Assembly (NCBI RefSeq): GCF_008370045.1
Contig: NZ_VOBN01000015.1
Span: 1-64,000 of the forward strand
Length of the DNA stretch: 64,000 bases
Direction of reading: 5' to 3'
DNA from: Pseudomonas sp. ANT_J12
Lineage (GTDB): Bacteria > Pseudomonadota > Gammaproteobacteria > Pseudomonadales > Pseudomonadaceae
In this document: piece by piece, positions 35,441 through 44,590 of the stretch
How positions within the stretch are numbered: the stretch's first letter is position 1
Layout of the letters: each line of letters starts with the position of its first letter
Program-made: the position numbers and the translations under genes
Notes under the pieces: model-generated
Seen by the model: only the letters and a program-made list of their open reading frames with translations
Database searches by the model: none
Told to the model about the DNA's origin: nothing

Positions 35441-35501
35441 AGCACAGCCCCCCTTCTCCATGTTAAGGTCTGCACCTGATTCGTATTCCCTGGACCTGTG
35501 C

Positions 35502-36824
35502 ATGCCCCTTTGTCTTTCCCGTCGTTGGCACTTACGCCAATTGATCGCTGCCTCCAGCCTCATCTTGCTTGTCGCCTGCGCAGAAAAACCGACCGCCGCC
35601 GACGCCCAACCGCTTCAGACCGTCCCCGTCGCGACCGCCCCCGCGGTGATTCCGCCCGTGGTGCCGAGCGGTGACAACCTAGACATCCAGCCGACCCAGA
35701 CCTTCGCCGAATGGCAGGCGGGTTTTCGCAAGGACGCCCTGGCCGCCGGTATTCGCGCCGATCTGTTCGACCGTGCCTTCGCCAATGTCAGCTTCGACGA
35801 CAGCGTGATCCGCGCCGACCGTAGCCAACCGGAATTCTCCCGCCCGGTGTGGGAATACCTCGACGGCGCGCTGTCGCCACTGCGGGTGCGCAAAGGCCAG
35901 GCGCTGGTCAGCCAGTATGCCGACATCCTGCAAAGCATCGAGCAGCGCTACGGCGTCGACCGTCAGGCACTCGTCGCGGTGTGGGGCATGGAAAGTAACT
36001 TCGGGCAATTCCAGGGCACCAAGTCGGTGATCAATTCCCTGGCGACCCTGGCCTATGAAGGCCGGCGCCCGGGCTTTGCCCATGCGCAACTGATCGCCGC
36101 CCTGCAGATCCTGCAACAGGGCGATATCACGCCGGAGAAAATGCTCGGCTCCTGGGCCGGTGCCATGGGTCAGACCCAGTTCATTCCGACCACCTACAAC
36201 ACCCACGCCGTGGATTTCGATGGTGACGGTCGCCGCGATATCTGGGGCAGCCCGGCCGACGCCCTGGCCTCGACCGCGCATTACCTGCAAAGCTCCGGCT
36301 GGCAGAAAGGCCAGCCGTGGGGCTTCGAAGCGCAACTGCCTGGCAACTTCAATTACGTCCTGGCTGACGGCACGATGCGCAAAAGCGTGGCCGAATGGCT
36401 GCAACTGGGCGTGACCCTGCCCAATGGCGCGCAGGTTCCGGCGGGCGCCGAACACTTGTCGGCCGCCCTGCTGCTCCCGGCCGGTTATCGCGGCCCGGCG
36501 TTCCTGGTCCTCGACAACTTCCGCGCAATCCTCAAGTACAACAACTCGTCATCGTATGCCTTGGCGGTGAGTCTGCTGTCCGAACGCTTCAACGGCGCAG
36601 GCCTGATCAACGGCACCTGGCCAAAAGACGATTTGCCGCTGAGCCGCAGCGAGCGTATCGAACTGCAAAACCTGCTGAGTGCGCAGAACTACGAGGCGGG
36701 CACTGCCGATGGCATCATCGGTGCCAATACCCGTAAGGCGATCCGCAGCGCCCAGCAGTCGTTTGGCTGGCCGGCGGACGGCTATCCGACGCACAAATTG
36801 TTGGAAGGTTTGCGTAGCCGTTAA
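35502..36824 (+). CDS. Lytic murein transglycosylase (SLT_2/MltB type) with peptidoglycan-binding domain
   Basis: 440 aa from ATG 35502 (MPLCLSRRWHLRQLIAASS). Type II signal with lipobox LLVAC, so probably a lipoprotein. The SLT_2 domain (~65-365) has the catalytic Glu in VAVWGMESNFGQF and the GAMGQTQFIPTTYNTHAVDFDGDG block (split: GAMGQTQFIPTTY, then DFDGDG). The C-terminal ~65 residues are a PG_binding_1 domain (NLLSAQNYEAGTADGIIGAN). It cleaves glycan strands to 1,6-anhydroMurNAc. It is a second, larger MltB-type enzyme besides the one at 42.4 kb. Confidence 0.92.
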   Translation: MPLCLSRRWHLRQLIAASSLILLVACAEKPTAADAQPLQTVPVATAPAVIPPVVPSGDNLDIQPTQTFAEWQAGFRKDALAAGIRADLFDRAFANVSFDDSVIRADRSQPEFSRPVWEYLDGALSPLRVRKGQALVSQYADILQSIEQRYGVDRQALVAVWGMESNFGQFQGTKSVINSLATLAYEGRRPGFAHAQLIAALQILQQGDITPEKMLGSWAGAMGQTQFIPTTYNTHAVDFDGDGRRDIWGSPADALASTAHYLQSSGWQKGQPWGFEAQLPGNFNYVLADGTMRKSVAEWLQLGVTLPNGAQVPAGAEHLSAALLLPAGYRGPAFLVLDNFRAILKYNNSSSYALAVSLLSERFNGAGLINGTWPKDDLPLSRSERIELQNLLSAQNYEAGTADGIIGANTRKAIRSAQQSFGWPADGYPTHKLLEGLRSR

Positions 36825-36829
36825 AAGCA

Positions 36830-36889
36830 TCGCGGGCAAGCTTTGCTCCTACAGTGTTGCGCTCTGTAGGGGCGAGGCTTGCCCGCGAA
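36830..36889. repeat. REP-like inverted pair after the lytic transglycosylase
   Basis: The left arm TCGCGGGCAAGC...CTCCTACAG (36830-36854) and the right arm CTGTAGGGGCGAGGC...CGCGA (to 36889) are near reverse complements. A single half-copy of the same sequence is at 58767-58793. It separates the convergent transglycosylase and LD-carboxypeptidase genes. Confidence 0.8.
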
Positions 36890-36913
36890 GACTGACTAAC
36901 TGACGACCACGCT

Positions 36914-37864
36914 CTAACGCTTGACCACCACATCCTGCTCCAACACCAACACCTTGTTCCCCGCATCCAGCTTGACCAGCGCCCCCATGGGCAGCGTCAG
37001 GTTCGGGTCGCAATGCCCGCTGCGCCATCCGGCCAGCACCGGAATCCGCAACGGTTCAAAGGTCTGCTTGAGCAGCCGCGCCAACGCAGCAGCCTCCACC
37101 CCCGCCACATCCCCGACCAACACCCCGCGCAGCTTGCCGAGCGTGCCGGCCAGGCGCAGATGGGTCAGCAGCCGGTCGATGCGGTACAGCGGCTCGTTGA
37201 TGTCCTCGATGAACAGAATGGCGCCTTCGGCCTCGATTTCGTACGGCGTGCCCATGGTTGCGGCAATCATCGACAGATTGCCCCCCAGCAAGCGCCCATG
37301 AGCGATGCCAGGCTCGATAGTGCTCAACGGGTAGGCCACCGGGTGCGTGAGCACGCTGCCGGCCTTCAGTTGCCCGCGCAGCATGTTGAAGAACGAAGCC
37401 TCGGTAGGCTTTTGCTTGTCCCCCAGCAAATCCGCGTTGAGCAACGGCCCATGAAAGGTCACGAAGCCTGCATGACGGCTGATGGCCAGATGCAACGCGG
37501 TGATGTCGCTGTAGCCGATGAAAGGCTTGGCGTTGGCACGCAGCAAGTCGAAGTCGAGGCGATCGAGCAAACGCGGCGTACCGTAACCGCCGCGCAGGCA
37601 AATGATCGCGTCGACTTCAGGGTCGGCGAACGCCCCATGCAAATCGTTGAGTCGCACCTCGTCGCTGCCGGCCAGGTAGCCGTCTTGCTGGTAAACACCG
37701 GGAAACACCCGCAGCGCATAACCCCGGGCGCGCATCCATTGCACAGCCTTATCAGTGTCCAGGGTGGCGGGGCCGGCGGGCGCAATCACGCCGATCAGCC
37801 CTTCCGACGGCAAGGCCGGCACAGGGGCGTGAGGAAAAAGGGTGTGGATCGGTCGAACGGTCAT
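36914..37864 (-). CDS. ldcA: LD-carboxypeptidase (muropeptide recycling)
   Basis: 316 aa, peptidase family S66, cytoplasmic. N-terminal IGVIAPAGP; the segment CLRGGYGTPRLLDRLD with the FIGYSDITALHLA block; then GGNLSMIAATMGTPYE and FIEDINEPLYRIDR carrying the Glu/His of the Ser-Glu-His triad region. It trims the terminal D-Ala from recycled murein tetrapeptides. It lies beside other cell-wall genes. Confidence 0.92.
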   Translation of the reverse strand: MTVRPIHTLFPHAPVPALPSEGLIGVIAPAGPATLDTDKAVQWMRARGYALRVFPGVYQQDGYLAGSDEVRLNDLHGAFADPEVDAIICLRGGYGTPRLLDRLDFDLLRANAKPFIGYSDITALHLAISRHAGFVTFHGPLLNADLLGDKQKPTEASFFNMLRGQLKAGSVLTHPVAYPLSTIEPGIAHGRLLGGNLSMIAATMGTPYEIEAEGAILFIEDINEPLYRIDRLLTHLRLAGTLGKLRGVLVGDVAGVEAAALARLLKQTFEPLRIPVLAGWRSGHCDPNLTLPMGALVKLDAGNKVLVLEQDVVVKR

Positions 37865-37982
37865 CCATGAATCTCCCAGCGTGAAATCTTCAGCACACAG
37901 TAGTCAGGAACGGGCATAAACAGAAGGGGGTCGATCGCGCCGCGCTGTGCGGGAAAAGACCACCGTGGACGTAGGCCAGGCA

Positions 37983-38021
37983 AAAAAACGCCCGCATGGC
38001 CGAAGCCGTGCGGGCGTTTTT
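37983..38021. terminator. Bidirectional terminator after lipA
   Basis: A 14-bp-class stem (AAAAACGCCCGCA ... TGCGGGCGTTTTT) with A- and T-tracts on both outer sides lies 17 bases past the lipA stop on the minus strand. It ends the envelope/lipoate gene run. Confidence 0.92.
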
Positions 38022-38037
38022 GTCGTTCAGCCGCGCA

Positions 38038-39063
38038 TCACAAGGAGGCGATCAGCTCGGCCTTGACCAGCTTCGCCTGCTCGTCGGCGTGGTACGAGGA
38101 ACGCACCAACGGGCCGGACGCGACGTTCTTGAAGCCCATCTTGTAGCCTTCCTCGGCGAACCAGGCGAACACGTCCGGGTGCACGAAACGCTGCACCGGC
38201 AAGTGGCTGCGCGACGGTTGCAGGTATTGGCCGAGGGTCAGCATGTCGATGTCGTGTTCGCGCATGCGCTTCATGACTTCGATGACTTCTTCGTCGGTTT
38301 CGCCCAGGCCCAGCATCAGGCCGGATTTGGTCGGAATGTGCGGCATCATCTGCTTGAAGCGTTGCAGCAGGGTCAGCGACCACTGGTAATCCGAACCCGG
38401 ACGCGCAGCCTTGTACAGGCGCGGCACGGTTTCCAGGTTGTGGTTGAACACATCCGGCGGCTCGGCGGCGGTGATTTCCAGCGCCACGTCCATGCGGCCA
38501 CGGTAGTCCGGGACCAGGGTTTCGAGCTGCACGTTCGGCGACAGCTTGCGGATCTCGCGGATGCAGTCGGCAAAGTGCTGGGCACCGCCGTCACGCAGGT
38601 CGTCGCGGTCAACCGAGGTGATCACCACGTACTTGAGTTTCAGGTCGGCGATGGCGATGGCCAGGCTTTGCGGCTCGTTGGTGTCCAGTGGCTTCGGACG
38701 GCCGTGGCCGACGTCGCAGAACGGGCAACGACGGGTGCAGATGTCGCCCATGATCATGAACGTGGCGGTGCCGCCGGAGAAGCACTCGCCCAGGTTCGGG
38801 CAGGATGCTTCTTCGCAGACGCTGTGCAGCTTGTGTTTGCGCAGCAGGGCCTTGATGCGGTCGACTTCCGGGGACACCGGGATGCGCACGCGGATCCAGT
38901 CAGGTTTCTTCGGCAGTTCGGTGGTCGGAATGATCTTTACCGGGATGCGTGCAACCTTCTCGGCGCCGCGCAGCTTGACGCCGGCTTCTACCTTGGCACG
39001 CGGGGCCGGACGCTCGGTGACATCCAGCGTCGGGATCATGGTTTGCACTGCATCAGTAGTCAT
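38038..39063 (-). CDS. lipA: Lipoyl synthase
   Basis: 341 aa radical-SAM enzyme that inserts sulfur at C6 and C8 of octanoyl groups. Both Fe-S cysteine sets are seen: auxiliary CEEASCPNLGEC and SAM-binding CTRRCPFCDVGHGRP. The C-terminal RSSYHADEQ carries the conserved RSSYHA serine/arginine. lipB is just upstream with a single-base gap. Confidence 0.97.
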   Translation of the reverse strand: MTTDAVQTMIPTLDVTERPAPRAKVEAGVKLRGAEKVARIPVKIIPTTELPKKPDWIRVRIPVSPEVDRIKALLRKHKLHSVCEEASCPNLGECFSGGTATFMIMGDICTRRCPFCDVGHGRPKPLDTNEPQSLAIAIADLKLKYVVITSVDRDDLRDGGAQHFADCIREIRKLSPNVQLETLVPDYRGRMDVALEITAAEPPDVFNHNLETVPRLYKAARPGSDYQWSLTLLQRFKQMMPHIPTKSGLMLGLGETDEEVIEVMKRMREHDIDMLTLGQYLQPSRSHLPVQRFVHPDVFAWFAEEGYKMGFKNVASGPLVRSSYHADEQAKLVKAELIASL

Positions 39064-39064
39064 A

Positions 39065-39715
39065 TCAGTCGATTCCGCCCGTTAGGGTCGTCTGCTCAGC
39101 ATAGTCGAGGTGTTTGACGAGCTGCGCGCGCAGCCGGGCACTTACCTCGGCAAATTCAATCGATCCTACGTGATCGCTCAGCTGGGTCATCGCCAGCCCG
39201 GCGTAGCCGCAGGGATTAATCCGTCGAAACGGTTCCAGGTTCATGTCCACGTTCAGGGCCAGGCCATGGAAGGAGCAACCATGGCGGATGCGCAGACCCA
39301 GCGAAGCAATTTTTGCCCCGTCGACGTAGACACCCGGCGCGTCCGGCTTGGCTGCGGCAGTGACGCCGTAGCTGGCCAGCAACTCGATCAGGCAGTGTTC
39401 CATGCGGGTGACCAGGTCACGCACGCCGAAACCCAGTTTGCGCACATCCAGCAACAGATAGGCCACCAACTGGCCGGGACCGTGATAAGTCACCTGCCCG
39501 CCGCGATCGACCTGCACCACCGGGATATCTCCCGGCAGCAACAGGTGCTCGGCCTTGCCGGCCTGGCCCTGGGTGAACACCGGCGGGTGTTCCACCAGCC
39601 AGATCTCGTCCGCGGCGTCAGTGCCGCGTTCGTTGGTGAAGCGCTGCATGGCATGCCAGACCGGCTCGTAAGCCATCTGGCCGAGCTCGCGAAAGCCCAG
39701 CGTGCCCGGCATCAC
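39065..39715 (-). CDS. lipB: Octanoyltransferase LipB
   Basis: 216 aa. Transfers octanoate from ACP to lipoyl domains. Family motif RGGQVTYHGPGQLVAYLLLD, and the Lys/Cys active-site parts AKIASLGLRIRHGCSFHGLALNVD and INPCGYAGL. Overlaps the DUF493 gene by 4 bases and abuts lipA: a tight DUF493-lipB-lipA operon. Confidence 0.96.
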   Translation of the reverse strand: MMPGTLGFRELGQMAYEPVWHAMQRFTNERGTDAADEIWLVEHPPVFTQGQAGKAEHLLLPGDIPVVQVDRGGQVTYHGPGQLVAYLLLDVRKLGFGVRDLVTRMEHCLIELLASYGVTAAAKPDAPGVYVDGAKIASLGLRIRHGCSFHGLALNVDMNLEPFRRINPCGYAGLAMTQLSDHVGSIEFAEVSARLRAQLVKHLDYAEQTTLTGGID

Positions 39716-39987
39716 AGCACCATGTGCACGAAACCGGTAGCCCGCAGTTCGCTGTTGATGTCGTACAGCTGGTCTTGACCGGTGGCGATGATGTGTAGCT
39801 GGATCGTGGTGTACTTGCCGTTGCTGCTCTGGCGTTCGTCCACTTTCTCATCGTTGATCGTCGCGTGCTTGGCCACGATATCGATGATCTTTTGCTTGAT
39901 GTCCACAATGGTGTCGCCGATCACTTTGATCGGGTAATCCTTTGCAGGGAATTCGATCTTTGGCGCCTTTACTTCGGTATCTGTCAT
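39712..39987 (-). CDS. ybeD: DUF493 family protein YbeD
   Basis: 91 aa, ferredoxin-like fold family DUF493/YbeD, with the pattern DYPIKVIGDTIVD...SSNGKYTTIQLHI and C-terminal ELRATGFVHMVL. Usually linked to lipB and dacA as here; a role as a small-molecule-sensing regulator of lipoate genes has been suggested for the family. Function not established. Confidence 0.92.
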   Translation of the reverse strand: MTDTEVKAPKIEFPAKDYPIKVIGDTIVDIKQKIIDIVAKHATINDEKVDERQSSNGKYTTIQLHIIATGQDQLYDINSELRATGFVHMVL

Positions 39988-40020
39988 GGCGTAACGGCCT
40001 CGTAAGCCGTGGCAACGGAC

Positions 40021-40051
40021 ATGGCCCCGCTCCGGATTGGATCGGGGCCAT
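40021..40051. terminator. Hairpin after dacA
   Basis: A perfect 9-bp stem (ATGGCCCCG at 40021-40029 with CGGGGCCAT at 40043-40051) lies 16 bases beyond the dacA stop on the minus strand. It lacks a T-run, so partial termination or mRNA protection is likely before ybeD. Confidence 0.55.
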
Positions 40052-40067
40052 GCAAGTCCACACTAAT

Positions 40068-41225
40068 TCAGTTGAACAAGCCGTAGAAGAATAGACGGAT
40101 GCTATCCCACATGCGGCGGAAGATACCACCCTCGTCGACCGCGTCCAGGGCGATCAGGTCAGCGCTGTGCACCACCTTGTCGTCCAGTTTCACTTCGACT
40201 TTACCGATCACGTCGCCCTTGGCGATAGGTGCAACCAGTTGCGGGTTCATGGTCATGCTGGCGGCGAGCTTTTTCAGCTGGCCCTTGGGCAGGGTCATGG
40301 TCAGGTCTTCAGCCAGGCCGGCCTTGACTTGATTGGTGGTGCCTTTCCAGACAGGGGCCTGAGCCAGCTCGGCGCCTTTCTGATAGAAGGTCTGGGTTTC
40401 GAAGAAGCGGAAACCGTAGGTCAGCAGTTTCTGGGTTTCGGAGGCGCGGGCCACTTCGCTGTTGGTGCCGAACACCACGGCGATCAGGCGCATGCCATCA
40501 CGCACGGCCGAGGACACCATGCAGTAGCCGGCTTCGTCGGTGTGACCGGTTTTCAGGCCATCGACAGTCTTGTCGCGCCACAGCAGCAGGTTGCGGTTAG
40601 GCTGCTTGATGCCGTTCCAGAAAAACTCTTTCTGCGAGTAGATCGCATAGTGAGCCGGGTCTTCGTGGATGATCGCGCGAGCCAGCAGCGACATGTCGTG
40701 AGCCGACGAGTAGTGCTCCGGGTTCGGCAGACCGGTCGGGTTCATGAAGTGGCTGTTGGTCATGCCCAGGTCGCCGGCCGTCTTGTTCATCATGTCGGCG
40801 AACGCGTCTTCGCTGCCGGCGATGTGCTCGGAGAGCGCAACACTGGCGTCGTTACCCGACTGGATGATGATGCCGTGCAGCAGGTCACTGACAGTTACCT
40901 GCGAGCCAACCTTGATGAACATCCGCGAACCGCCGGTGCGCCAGGCGTTTTCGCTGACGGTCACCGGGTCGTTTTCGCCGATCTGGCCACGACGGATTTC
41001 CAGCGTCGCAATGTACGCGGTCATCAGTTTGGTCAGGCTGGCGGGTGGCAGGCGCTGGTCACCGTTGTTCTCGACCAGCACGTTGCCGCTGCTGGCGTCC
41101 ATGAGCACGTAGGATTTGGCGGCCAGTTGCGGTGGCGACGGCATCATTTCTACCGCAAAAGCGGCAGGCGTGATGAACAGCGGGACTAACAGGCACAGGC
41201 GTTTGGCAAAGGTGGTGATGTTCAT
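40068..41225 (-). CDS. dacA: D-alanyl-D-alanine carboxypeptidase (PBP5/6 type)
   Basis: 385 aa. Signal peptide (1-24, FITPAAFAVE); transpeptidase-fold domain with SxxK as SLTK in PPASLTKLMTAY, SxN as SGND, and KTG in GLKTGHTDEAG; then the PBP5_C beta domain (~275-365) and a C-terminal amphipathic helix (IFRRMWDSIRLFFYGLF) that anchors it to the inner membrane. It trims pentapeptides. Named dacC in P. aeruginosa. Confidence 0.95.
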   Translation of the reverse strand: MNITTFAKRLCLLVPLFITPAAFAVEMMPSPPQLAAKSYVLMDASSGNVLVENNGDQRLPPASLTKLMTAYIATLEIRRGQIGENDPVTVSENAWRTGGSRMFIKVGSQVTVSDLLHGIIIQSGNDASVALSEHIAGSEDAFADMMNKTAGDLGMTNSHFMNPTGLPNPEHYSSAHDMSLLARAIIHEDPAHYAIYSQKEFFWNGIKQPNRNLLLWRDKTVDGLKTGHTDEAGYCMVSSAVRDGMRLIAVVFGTNSEVARASETQKLLTYGFRFFETQTFYQKGAELAQAPVWKGTTNQVKAGLAEDLTMTLPKGQLKKLAASMTMNPQLVAPIAKGDVIGKVEVKLDDKVVHSADLIALDAVDEGGIFRRMWDSIRLFFYGLFN

Positions 41226-41406
41226 CCGTCTCTCGAAATCGCTAATGGAAACTGCCCGAAGGCAAAACTTAATCAGATGGCTTTCTAACGGGCCATCGCG
41301 TGTTCAGTTGCTCACTCAGAACCCTTGCCGGGCTTTTGTTCTTAACGAGCCAACAACCAGGTCCTCCCCCCAAACCGCAAGCGAACCTTCAATCCAGTAC
41401 TGCGTG

Positions 41407-42420
41407 TTACTCGGCGGTGACCAGGCTCGGTGAACCGAGATTGGCCAGTCGCACACTGTTCTGCACTTGCTGGATTTCACCCTGCGAACCGATCGGCCCC
41501 AGGCGTACCCGATGCAGTGTCTGTTGGTTGCGCACGATCGAGCTGATGAACACCGGAGCGCTCACCATCCCGCTGAGCTTCGATCTCAGGAGTTCTGCAG
41601 CGTCCGGGTTGGCGAACGCGCCCACCTGCAGATACTGGCCAGAGGCTGGTGCAGAAGCGTTTTTTTTTGCGGCAACCGGTACAGGCACTGTGTCCGACGC
41701 GTGTTGCTGCGGCGGTGGTGTCCATTGTTCGACCGTCCCCGCCGAGGCGGTAATGGTCGGCGCGGCATTTTGCGCTACTTGCGGCTCGTTGAGCATCAAA
41801 GGCGCCGGACGGCCTTTGGCGGCCCACCACTGTTGCGGATCGATCCCTTCGACCTTGACCCGCGCCGTGCCGATTTCGGCATAACCGAGCTTTTTGGCGG
41901 CGGCGTAGGACAAGTCGATGATGCGATCCGAGTAGAACGGCCCACGGTCGTTGACCCGCAGGACCACGCTCTTGTTGTTGTCCAGGTTGGTCACCCGAAC
42001 GTAACTTGGCAGCGGTAACGTCTTGTGGGCGGCACTCATGCCATACAGGTCATACACCTCGCCATTGGCGGTGTTCTGGCCGTGGAACTTGGTGCCGTAC
42101 CAGGACGCCGTGCCCGAGGCGACGTAGGTCTTGGAGTCCTGCAGCGGGAAATAGGTCTTGCCCAGCACGGTGTACGGGTTGGCTTTATAAGGCCCGCTGT
42201 GCAGGGTCGGCGTGGCATCCGGGATGCGCGACACGTCGACGTCCCACCATGGCGCGCCGTCTTTGTGCGCACGGTTGATGTCCAGCCCCGGCGTAGCGCG
42301 CACGGCGGTGTTGGAGGACTTCTGGGTCGGCGCGCGGCTGGTCGTACAACTGGCGACCAGCGCCGCCAACGCGACGTACGCCATCAGCTTCAGGGGTTTA
42401 TTCATAGGCAATGCCCGCAT
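41407..42420 (-). CDS. rlpA: Septal ring lytic transglycosylase RlpA
   Basis: 337 aa lipoprotein (lipobox LVASC). Double-psi beta-barrel domain ~100-190 with GTASWYGTKFHGQNTANGE and LRVNDRGPFYSDRIIDLSY, and a C-terminal SPOR domain (~260-335) that binds denuded septal glycan. In P. aeruginosa RlpA is a lytic transglycosylase acting on such glycans. The ATG at 42420 overlaps the mltB stop by one base; an alternative start is MNKPLKLM at 42405. Confidence 0.94.
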   Translation of the reverse strand: MRALPMNKPLKLMAYVALAALVASCTTSRAPTQKSSNTAVRATPGLDINRAHKDGAPWWDVDVSRIPDATPTLHSGPYKANPYTVLGKTYFPLQDSKTYVASGTASWYGTKFHGQNTANGEVYDLYGMSAAHKTLPLPSYVRVTNLDNNKSVVLRVNDRGPFYSDRIIDLSYAAAKKLGYAEIGTARVKVEGIDPQQWWAAKGRPAPLMLNEPQVAQNAAPTITASAGTVEQWTPPPQQHASDTVPVPVAAKKNASAPASGQYLQVGAFANPDAAELLRSKLSGMVSAPVFISSIVRNQQTLHRVRLGPIGSQGEIQQVQNSVRLANLGSPSLVTAE

Positions 42421-43427
42421 TACTTGACGCCCCGTGCTTGGACCAGCTGTTCAGACAGTTGATGTACGGCCATGGCGTACATCACGCTGCGGTTATAACG
42501 CGTGATCGCGTAAAAATTCTTCAGGCCCATCCAGTACTCGGGGCCATTGTCACCTTCCAGGCGGAAAGCGGTGACCGGCATATCATCGCGCAGCGCATCA
42601 TGACTCGACCACCCCAACGCCCGCAACTCCCCGACGGTTTTCGTCGGCTCGATGCCGGTGGTCAAACCCTCGTCCACCTGATCGCCACGCACATCGGCGC
42701 GGCTGACCACTGGCTCGCCAGCGACCCAGCCGTGACGCTTGAAATAGCTGGCAACGCTGCCAATGGCATCGTCCGGATTGGTCCAGATATTAATGTGGCC
42801 ATCCCCGTCGAAGTCCACCGCATAGGCGCGGAAACTGCTCGGCATGAACTGCGGCAAGCCCATGGCGCCGGCGTAGGAACCCTTGAGGGTCAACGGATCG
42901 ACCTGCTCCTCCCGGGCCAACAGCAGGAACTCACGCAATTCCTTGCGGAAGAATTCGGCACGGGGAGGATAGTCGAAACCCAGGGTCGACAACGCGTCGA
43001 TCACCCGGTAATTGCCGGTATTGCGGCCGAAAAAGGTTTCAACGCCGATGATCGAGACAATCACCTGGGCCGGCACGCCGTATTCCTGCTCGGCACGGGC
43101 CAATACCGCCTCGTGCTGGCGCCAGAAGTCCACACCACGGGCGATACGCGCGTCGGTGATGAACATCGGGCGATATTCGTTCCACTGTTTAACCCGTTCG
43201 GCGGGTTTGGAAATGGCGTCCAGGATCGCCTGCTTGCGCGCGGCTTCGCGGAACACGCCCATCAGCTGTTCACCGGCAAAGCCGTAGTCGCGGGTCATTT
43301 CACCGACGAATTCGGCCACCTGGGGTGAACCTTCGTAATCGCCGGCCTGCGCTTGCGCAGTACCAAGGATGCCTACCAGGCCGACCCACGGCGCGTATCG
43401 AGTCGCCCAGCCATGCATTGCTTGCAT
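42420..43427 (-). CDS. mltB: Lytic murein transglycosylase B
   Basis: 335 aa from the ATG at 43427 (MQAMHGWATRYAPW); AAGGTG lies 9 bases upstream. The longer frame starts inside rodA and is less likely. Signal peptide ends AQAQAG. SLT_2 fold with catalytic Glu in SIIGVETFFGRN, GAMGLPQFMPSSFRAYAVDF and DFDGDGHINIW. Exolytic cleavage of glycan strands. Abuts rodA and rlpA, forming a pbp2-rodA-mltB-rlpA-dacA elongation/remodelling set. Confidence 0.95.
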   Translation of the reverse strand: MQAMHGWATRYAPWVGLVGILGTAQAQAGDYEGSPQVAEFVGEMTRDYGFAGEQLMGVFREAARKQAILDAISKPAERVKQWNEYRPMFITDARIARGVDFWRQHEAVLARAEQEYGVPAQVIVSIIGVETFFGRNTGNYRVIDALSTLGFDYPPRAEFFRKELREFLLLAREEQVDPLTLKGSYAGAMGLPQFMPSSFRAYAVDFDGDGHINIWTNPDDAIGSVASYFKRHGWVAGEPVVSRADVRGDQVDEGLTTGIEPTKTVGELRALGWSSHDALRDDMPVTAFRLEGDNGPEYWMGLKNFYAITRYNRSVMYAMAVHQLSEQLVQARGVK

Positions 43428-43444
43428 TGAAATCTTCACCTTAT

Positions 43445-44590
43445 TCAAACCTGTGCGATCCACTTACGATGGGTATGGATCGACATCAAAACCCCAAACG
43501 CTGACAGCAGCGTCACCAGCGAAGTTCCTCCGTAGCTAATGAACGGCAACGGCACCCCCACAACCGGCAACAGGCCACTGACCATACCGATGTTGACGAA
43601 AACGTAAACAAAAAACGTCATGGTCAGGCTGCCCGCGAGCAATTTGCCGAACAAAGTCTGGGCCTGGGCGGTAATTACCAGCCCGCGACCGATCAACAAC
43701 AGGTAAATCAGCAGCAGTGCACAAATGCCCACCAGGCCGAATTCTTCGCCCAGCACCGCAATAATGAAGTCGGTGTGGCTTTCCGGCAGGAAGTCCAGGT
43801 GCGACTGGGTGCCCAGCAGCCAGCCCTTGCCAAACACGCCGCCGGAACCGATGGCGGCCTTGGACTGGATGATGTTCCAGCCAGTGCCCAGCGGATCGCT
43901 TTCCGGGTCGAGGAAGGTCAGGATTCGCTGCTTCTGGTAGTCGTGCATGATGAAGAACCACATCGCCACCGCCACCGGCACCGCCGCGGCAATCACGCTG
44001 AGGATCCAGCGCCAGCGCAGGCCGCCCATGAACAGCACGAACGCACCGCCCGCAAGGATCAGCAGCGAAGTCCCAAGGTCGGGCTGACGCACGATCAGGA
44101 TAAACGGCAAGCCGATCAGGAACAGACTGACGCCCACATGCTTGAGCTGCGGCGGCAACGTACGTTTGGACAGGTACCAGGCGATGGTCGCCGGCATCAG
44201 GATCTTCATGAATTCCGAAGGCTGGAAGCGGATCACCCCGGGAATGTTGATCCAGCGCGTGGCGCCCATGGCGTTGTGGCCCATGACGTCCACCACCACC
44301 AGCAACAACACGCCGAGCACGTAACCGATCGGCACCCAACGGGCCATGAACCGCGGCTCGAACTGGGCGATGACGATCATCGACACCAGGCCGATGCCGA
44401 ATGAAGTGGCTTGCTTGGCCAGCAGGTCCCAGCTCTTGCCACTGGCCGAATACAGCACGAACAGGCTGCCAGCGGCGAGGGTCAGCAGCAGAATCAGCAA
44501 TGGGCCATCAATGTGCAGACGTTGCAACAGCGTCGCTCGGCGACGCATCACGTCCTCACTGGAGAGGATGCGATCGAAATTACTCTTCAC
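43445..44590 (-). CDS. rodA: Peptidoglycan glycosyltransferase RodA (SEDS)
   Basis: 381 aa if the GTG at 44590 is the start (VKSNFDRILSSEDVMRRR); this overlaps the PBP2 stop by 11 bases. Ten predicted membrane helices. SEDS signatures include ATRWINIPGVIRFQPSEFMK, IVRQPDLGTSLL and the periplasmic loop with SHTDFIIAVLGEEFGLVG, plus VGVPLPFISYGGTSLVTLL. It polymerises glycan in the elongasome with PBP2. Confidence 0.94.
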   Translation of the reverse strand: MKSNFDRILSSEDVMRRRATLLQRLHIDGPLLILLLTLAAGSLFVLYSASGKSWDLLAKQATSFGIGLVSMIVIAQFEPRFMARWVPIGYVLGVLLLVVVDVMGHNAMGATRWINIPGVIRFQPSEFMKILMPATIAWYLSKRTLPPQLKHVGVSLFLIGLPFILIVRQPDLGTSLLILAGGAFVLFMGGLRWRWILSVIAAAVPVAVAMWFFIMHDYQKQRILTFLDPESDPLGTGWNIIQSKAAIGSGGVFGKGWLLGTQSHLDFLPESHTDFIIAVLGEEFGLVGICALLLIYLLLIGRGLVITAQAQTLFGKLLAGSLTMTFFVYVFVNIGMVSGLLPVVGVPLPFISYGGTSLVTLLSAFGVLMSIHTHRKWIAQV

